From Streptomyces cylindrosporus (GTDB lineage Bacteria; Actinomycetota; Actinomycetes; Streptomycetales; Streptomycetaceae): a stretch of 64,000 bases of DNA. The stretch covers positions 310,001 through 374,000 of the forward strand of contig NZ_JALDAY010000013.1 in the NCBI RefSeq assembly GCF_022698165.1, written 5' to 3'. Position 1 is the first letter of the stretch. Each line of letters starts with the position of its first letter. The translations under genes were made by a program, and so were the position numbers. This document shows, piece by piece, positions 59,810 through 64,000 of this stretch. The notes under the pieces are model-generated. The model was not told the origin of the DNA and did no database searches. It was given only the letters and a program-made list of their open reading frames with translations.

Positions 59810-60014
59810 ACTGGAACGGTCTGCTTCACAGGAGCCTCCAGACGACCTTGGCCCTGGTTGTCAAACCGACGGCATGCCCAACAGCGTTCTGCCGGATCCC
59901 TTGCACCAGCCGGTGGGGATGCTCATCGTGGCCAGGAGCCGGCAGCCGTCGCTTGTGCGGAGGAGACTGGATCGGCGAACTCGCCTACCTGAGCCGGAGG
60001 GTGTTGCGCTGTGG
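59810..60014. other. Non-coding region
   Basis: No gene seen between the inverted repeat and the DUF6283-like gene. Confidence 0.4.
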
Positions 60015-60440
60015 CTAGGGGCTGGTCAGGTCGGTTCGGGTGCGGATGATCTTGTGGATCAGCAGGGCGGCGGCGTGGTCGGGTCGGTGGATGTCTGCCT
60101 GGCCGTGATCAGCCGCTTCGGTGCCGGAGTCGAACAACGGGACGGGGGAGCGGTAGTGGGCCGCCGCGCGGAAGGTTTCCGCGTCGATACGGTCCTCGAA
60201 CAAGGCAAGACGCAAACCCAGGAGACCTTCGCCGCTGTGGCAGCCGGCCCAGCCTGCGCAGATGCGGCGGATGGAGCCGTCCGCATCAGCCTGGTGGCAC
60301 TGGAATAAGCCCGGTGGCTGCTCGGGGGTGGCAGCGTCGTAGCGGCGGAGCTTTTCGTATTCCTCGTGTGACCAGACCCCGGAGGGCACATCGCGCCGGT
60401 AGGGGCAGCTGTCGCACGGACGCGGTGCGGGCGGACGCAT
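60015..60440 (-). CDS. DUF6283-like protein
   Basis: The 141-residue protein starts MRPPAPRPCDSCPYRRDVPS, GVWSHEEYEKLRRYDAATPE, GLFQCHQADADG, ICAGWAGCHS. CxxC, CH and CAGW..C together look like a metal or Fe-S cluster site (five Cys), typical of DUF6283. A helical C-terminus follows. Function unknown. Start chosen at the ATG after which family similarity begins. Confidence 0.7.
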   Translation of the reverse strand: MRPPAPRPCDSCPYRRDVPSGVWSHEEYEKLRRYDAATPEQPPGLFQCHQADADGSIRRICAGWAGCHSGEGLLGLRLALFEDRIDAETFRAAAHYRSPVPLFDSGTEAADHGQADIHRPDHAAALLIHKIIRTRTDLTSP

Positions 60441-60545
60441 CGGGGAGACCACCAGCCGAGTATGCCTCAACCGCTTCGTCGCGTGGTCTGTGACGGGGGA
60501 CAACTCCTGGGCGCCTGTATCCGGCCGACCCGGGCGGCATACCGC

Positions 60546-60596
60546 GCGAGGAGTTCGACGCGGCGTTTCCCGACGAGGTGCCGCCCTCCGAGCGGC
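60546..60596 (+). pseudogene. Antitoxin relic (C-terminal part)
   Basis: EEFDAAFPDEVPPSERRD is the end of the antitoxin at 46229; the DNA-binding N-terminus is absent. The bases containing its stop and the toxin ATG have been deleted. Confidence 0.65.
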
Positions 60597-60983
60597 GTGA
60601 CGGGGCCGCACCTGTACGTCGATGTTGCCTGGCTCCTCGATGTCCAGGAGGCCGCCCTGGCGGAGGAGGACATGAGTGTCTTGGACTACTCCGCGCTCGT
60701 GGCGGCCGTGGTCCGGCATAAGACCCGGCTGCCGACGCTGGCCGCGGCCGACCCGGACGCCGCCTGGCGGGCGGCCGCGCTGATGCACACCATCGTGCGC
60801 CTGGAGCCGCTGCCGCACCGCAACAGCCTGTACGCGGCGTTCATCGCCGCGCAGTACATGGACCAGTGCGGTGAGGGCATCGACCCTCCCTACGGGGCCC
60901 TGTCCGATCTCGTACGCAAGATCCGCGACACCCGCCTCGGCGTCCTCGCCGTCGCCGACCAACTGCGGTCCTGGAAGGTCTGA
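60597..60983 (+). CDS. Second copy of the Fic/Doc-type toxin, altered start
   Basis: From residue 5 on the product matches the toxin at 46465 with only a few changes (DVQEAALAEED, MSVLDYSALVAAVV, end SWKV). The original TGATG junction is missing. A GTG at 60597 gives an N-terminus VTGPHLYVDV in place of MHLYVDV, with a poor ribosome-binding site. Whether it is translated is unclear. It has no complete antitoxin next to it, so the copy at 46229 would have to neutralise it if active. Confidence 0.6.
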   Translation: MTGPHLYVDVAWLLDVQEAALAEEDMSVLDYSALVAAVVRHKTRLPTLAAADPDAAWRAAALMHTIVRLEPLPHRNSLYAAFIAAQYMDQCGEGIDPPYGALSDLVRKIRDTRLGVLAVADQLRSWKV

Positions 60984-61457
60984 CCCCGCCCCCTTCCCGC
61001 ACGTCATCCGCACGCGGCTCCGGCTCGACGGGGCAGACCAGCCGGGGCCGCGGGGGCGGCGCCGAGCGGAGGGTGGCCGCAGGGCTCCATCCTGCTGGCC
61101 TTGTGCAGCGAGGAACCCCCGTACCGAAGACCGCAGTTGAGGTGTCGGCGATAGCTGGGCGAACTCGCGAACTCGTCCGGGGCGGCCCGGCGGATACCGG
61201 GGGTCTCGGCTTTGGCCCGCTCGGATCCCGCGCCTCCTCCGGCCACCACGAGGGTGGTCGTCTCGGAGATGCTCGATAGCCCTAACAATCGGCGCGCTGC
61301 AGTGACCGAAGCGCAGGCAAGCTCGGCGTTGCCGCCGCAAGGCCAGCACGATCCCCGTGCCGAACTCACGGGCACCTAAGACCCTACGGACACGTAGTCG
61401 CCTCGGGACCTGCGGTAAAGCACGGTGTGCCCTCTTGGGGTCTGCCAAGCTGAGCAG
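60984..61457. other. Region without a convincing gene
   Basis: About 470 bases. Open frames on both strands have no family or motif support. The next gene begins near its end. Confidence 0.4.
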
Positions 61458-61883
61458 GTGCGCCACCGCTTCGCTGCCGCTGCTTTGGTCCTGCTCTTAG
61501 CTGCCGGCGGCTGTTCGTCTGTGTCCTCGCCGGAGGGCGGGCAGGCCGTGAGCAGCCCGTCACCGAGCCGGAGTTACCTGCACCCGGTCAAGGACCTGTA
61601 CCGGGTGCAGAGCGACTGCGAGGTGGGGGACACGCCGCAGATGACGTTCTGGCTGCGCAATCACGCCGCGTACTCGATGGCGTATGACATCCGGTACGTG
61701 TTCCTCGACAAGAGCGGCAAGGTCGTCGGCTCGGTGGAGGGTGTTTTCTCCGTGGCGGCGCACCAGTTGCTCGGTGACGAGGCGCTCTACAGCGACGGTG
61801 GCCGGTGCGGCCCCACGTTCCGGCTCGCCTACGTCAACGCCTACGACAACACGAGCGACGGCGCTGACCAGCCCACCTTCTGA
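61458..61883 (+). CDS. Small lipoprotein, 141 aa
   Basis: From GTG 61458: RHRFAAAALVLLLAAGGCSS is a lipoprotein signal with lipobox (AAGGC). After a Ser/Pro linker comes a beta-rich domain (QSDCEVGDTPQMTFWLRNHA, YDIRYVFLDKSGKVVGSVEG, GGRCGPTFRLAYVNAYD) with two further Cys, likely a disulfide, resembling an immunoglobulin-like surface domain. No partner recognised. Confidence 0.65.
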   Translation: MRHRFAAAALVLLLAAGGCSSVSSPEGGQAVSSPSPSRSYLHPVKDLYRVQSDCEVGDTPQMTFWLRNHAAYSMAYDIRYVFLDKSGKVVGSVEGVFSVAAHQLLGDEALYSDGGRCGPTFRLAYVNAYDNTSDGADQPTF

Positions 61884-61927
61884 CGACGGGGATCAGGGTG
61901 CGGCGGCTGAGATCCTGCCCGTAGAAA

Positions 61928-62509
61928 TCACGTCCGCTGAGTGTCCAGTGCGGTTCTGATCCCCTCCAGGAAAGCGTCCAGATCGTCGAACGGGTAGCCG
62001 CGGTTGTTCGCTTTTTCTGCGAGTTTCGGCAGATCGTACTTGTCGCGTGCCCAGAGCCAGATTCCGTGGTTGATGTGGTTCCTGGAATCTTTTCCGATGA
62101 ACTTGCCGATCATTCCCTGGCCGTCAGGCGACCACCACAGCTGGAACGCTCCCCACTGGTAGCGCTCACCGGTGTGGTCCCACCACGTGCCTGTCAAGAA
62201 GGTCGCGTCCTTGAGGCTGGCCTCGATCCCGGATGTTGCACGCTCGATGTCCCTTCCCGTCACGCGAGTCAGCAGCCGCTTGAGATCGAAGGTCACGATC
62301 GTGGTCGTGGTCTCCCTGGCCGTGGGTGAGGAGGTGGGATCCGAGGTGACGCCCCAGTAGGTTGCCCATTTGCCTGCGATCTCTCGGTTGGGTCTGCGGA
62401 TCCGGCCGATGAGATGAGCCGCCGTGTTCTTGAGCTGGTCTTCGAACAACACGGTTATGACGAGGCCAACGACGGCGCCGGGCAGTGAAGTCAGCAGCAG
62501 GGTGACCAC
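61928..62509 (-). CDS. TM-anchored protein with beta-rich domain
   Basis: The 193-residue protein has one N-terminal TM segment (LLLTSLPGAVVGLVITVLF), then GKWATYWGVTSD, TFLTGTWWDHTGERYQWGAFQLWWSPDGQGMIGKFIGKDSRNHINHGIWLWAR. The alternating Gly/Trp pattern (GxWxxxW, GTWWD, GaFqLwWs.DGqgMiGkfiG) looks like a small beta barrel. Membrane anchor plus beta barrel resembles in outline the CBASS effector type Cap15, but I see no cyclase nearby, so function stays open. Confidence 0.55.
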   Translation of the reverse strand: MVTLLLTSLPGAVVGLVITVLFEDQLKNTAAHLIGRIRRPNREIAGKWATYWGVTSDPTSSPTARETTTTIVTFDLKRLLTRVTGRDIERATSGIEASLKDATFLTGTWWDHTGERYQWGAFQLWWSPDGQGMIGKFIGKDSRNHINHGIWLWARDKYDLPKLAEKANNRGYPFDDLDAFLEGIRTALDTQRT

Positions 62510-62816
62510 AGCTCTACCTCACACTCCATCACGTGTTGGGGAAGGCATCGTATGGGGTGAAGTGCGGAGTGCGGAGAACTTCGCCAGGGGTCCTCGGATC
62601 CCTCGGCCTGTTGGTGATGCGGCAGACAGGGGGCGTTGTCTTCCTACCGATCGGGGAGGCGGGGAAGACATGCGCCCGGTCTGGCTACCGGGACATCGGC
62701 CAAGGTCATCTCACACCGACAACACGAGCGTAACCAAGCCGAGTTGCCGGCCCGATCCGTGGAATCCCCCTGATACGAGTGCAGTTGACGGCGGGGCCCT
62801 CTGTTCGACACGGACG
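62510..62816. other. Intergenic region
   Basis: No gene recognised. The promoter of the TM-anchored gene lies in the left part. Confidence 0.4.
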
Positions 62817-64000
62817 CTACCAGGTGTGGTCGGGGTGGGGGGTGGGGGTGCCGTCTGGTTCGATGCCGTGCGGCCAGAGCGCTTCCCAGAGGGGCGGGGT
62901 GCGGTGGAAGTAGGCGGCGTCTCCTCGGTCGAGTGCTTCGCGGGCGGTGCGGGCTGCGCCGTCGAGGTCGCGGGCTTCGTACTGGTAGCGGGCGATGGTG
63001 GCGAGTGCTTCGGGGTGGCCGTAAGCCGCGGCGGCTTCCCAGAGGCTTTCGGCGTGCTCGGTGTCTCCTGCTGTTTCGCGGCGTAGGGCCAGGTCGGTCA
63101 GGGCGTTGGTGAGTCCGTACTCGGCGGCGGCGCGTGCGTAGTGTTCGGCCTGGTCGAAGAGTCCCGCCGTTTCGCGCAGCAGGGACAGGTGGCTCAGGCA
63201 GTTCGGGGCTCCGTTGGCTGCGGCGTGGTGAGCGAGGTCGGATGCCTCGACGGTCAGCCCGGCCTCTTCGTGCTGTAGTGCGATCTCGGCGAGTGCCTCG
63301 GGCTGGCAGCATTCGGCGGCCTGCACGGCCAGGGCTGCCGCCTGGTCGTAGTCGGCTGCCTCGGCGGCGGTGAAGGCGAGGTCGGCCAGCGCCCTGCAGG
63401 CGAGATGGTTGGCCGGCTGGCTGGCGTCGTCGGGCCAGTCGTAGGCAGGGGGGGTGCTTTCTGTCTCGACGCCGGGATCGGGCCAGGGCAGTTGACGGGC
63501 GCGCTGGTCCAGGAGGCGGGCGTGGCGCAGCCGCCACCGGGCGAAGGCCGCGGAGGCCAGCGCGCTGATGTCCGCGCGGCGTGGCAGGTGCCGTAGGGCG
63601 GCTTCCCAGAAGGAGGCCGGCGGGCACAGGTGATGGCGGGTCCGGCGGCCGTGCTGCTCCATGTAGTCGGCCAGCCGGAGACTGCGGTCTTCCCGCTCGT
63701 TTTGCAGGGTGCGGCGTGTACGCCGCAGCAGGCTCGCGTTGCCGTGGACGGGACGGCCGGTGTAGGCGAGGGCCTGTTCGAACCAGTCATCGTCCAGGGA
63801 ATCGAACTGTGACCGGGAGAGGTAGCCCGTTGCCGCTTCTTCGAGGAACGCTGCCGGCAGGTCCGTGCCGCACCCCAGACGGCGTGCGTCCATCGCGGCA
63901 TCGAGGAGGGCCCGGGCGCCCGGGCCGGCGTGCCTGTGCCGTTCCAGCAGCGCCGGAACACCGGCAAGGAATTGTGTGATGCGCCGGTCGGCCGCCCCGG
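62817..64000 (-). CDS. TPR/helical-repeat protein, C-terminal part (runs off the window)
   Basis: At least 394 codons remain, open to the edge with no start needed. It begins DRRITQFLAGVPALLERHRH and continues RALLDAAMDARRLGCGTDLP, FLEEAATGYLSRSQFDSLDD DWFEQALAYTGRP, the pattern after the NTPase of many Streptomyces STAND or NTPase-TPR proteins. From residue 190 of the visible part eight helical repeats of about 35 residues follow (ALADLAFTAAEAADYDQAAA, ALAEIALQHEEAGLTVEA...). The N-terminal part outside the window probably carries an NTPase or HTH domain. Sel1/TPR-like sensor. Confidence 0.65.
   Translation of the reverse strand, partial: GAADRRITQFLAGVPALLERHRHAGPGARALLDAAMDARRLGCGTDLPAAFLEEAATGYLSRSQFDSLDDDWFEQALAYTGRPVHGNASLLRRTRRTLQNEREDRSLRLADYMEQHGRRTRHHLCPPASFWEAALRHLPRRADISALASAAFARWRLRHARLLDQRARQLPWPDPGVETESTPPAYDWPDDASQPANHLACRALADLAFTAAEAADYDQAAALAVQAAECCQPEALAEIALQHEEAGLTVEASDLAHHAAANGAPNCLSHLSLLRETAGLFDQAEHYARAAAEYGLTNALTDLALRRETAGDTEHAESLWEAAAAYGHPEALATIARYQYEARDLDGAARTAREALDRGDAAYFHRTPPLWEALWPHGIEPDGTPTPHPDHTW

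Overview
The window looks like Streptomyces or a close actinomycete. Base composition is very GC-rich with G/C-ending codons, starts are often GTG, and the gene families are typical of that genus (DUF6415-like, HTH-TPR regulators, Streptomyces-type Fic/Doc toxin, WbqC, NB-ARC/TPR and WD40 STAND proteins). Gene decay, insertion sequences, broken conjugation and phage genes and repeated loci mark it as accessory DNA: a chromosome arm, a megaplasmid, or stacked integrative elements. I see no rRNA or tRNA gene and no CRISPR array.

Left part (1-9.4 kb): a truncated TetR gene diverges from an alpha/beta-hydrolase lipoprotein, with two operator-like palindromes between them. A kinase-like phosphotransferase, MFS exporter, frameshifted methyltransferase, small unknown protein and phytanoyl-CoA-dioxygenase-like enzyme may form a small metabolite cluster. 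It is followed by a DUF6415-like pair, an HTH-TPR regulator and a HAD hydrolase.

9.4-15.3 kb is a relic of a conjugative element. It holds an IS630-type transposase tail, a fused PrgI-like/VirB4-like protein, a small membrane protein, a TcpC-like protein, a long non-coding region with many TGCGCA hexamers, a replication-type HTH protein carrying an internal tandem duplication, and a membrane protein. A homologous copy of the non-coding region lies at 47.4-48 kb.

15.3-28 kb is a decayed phage-like element. It holds a broken ISAzo13-type transposase, the C-terminus of a large serine recombinase, small phage-type genes (several frameshifted), an HTH terminase-small-like gene and the first residues of a terminase large subunit cut off by an IS. 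Two probable defence genes lie inside it: an Abi_C protein and a TRADD-N-associated membrane protein. An IS427-type element interrupts another gene there and its removal would restore that frame.

28-34.8 kb is defence-like: an AlbA_2/Schlafen protein with a partner gene, an NB-ARC/TPR STAND protein preceded by a small two-TM protein that shares a duplicated glycine-rich motif with it, and a decayed WD40 STAND gene. The shared motif is the best candidate for an undescribed signalling pair.

35-54.6 kb is a mosaic of small secreted, membrane and regulatory genes, a Fic/Doc-type toxin-antitoxin pair (toxin duplicated at 60.6 kb), a DUF262-HNH-RAMA restriction-like protein, a second MFS exporter and many truncated genes. 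54.7-59.7 kb holds a compact locus: ASCH protein, class I aminoacyl-tRNA-synthetase-like protein, two small proteins, and a divergent HTH-TPR regulator with YdcF-like and WbqC-like proteins. The end carries a DUF6283-like protein, the second toxin copy, a lipoprotein, a TM-anchored protein and a TPR protein running off the edge.

All calls come from reading sequence and translations by eye. Family names are recognition by motif, not database results.
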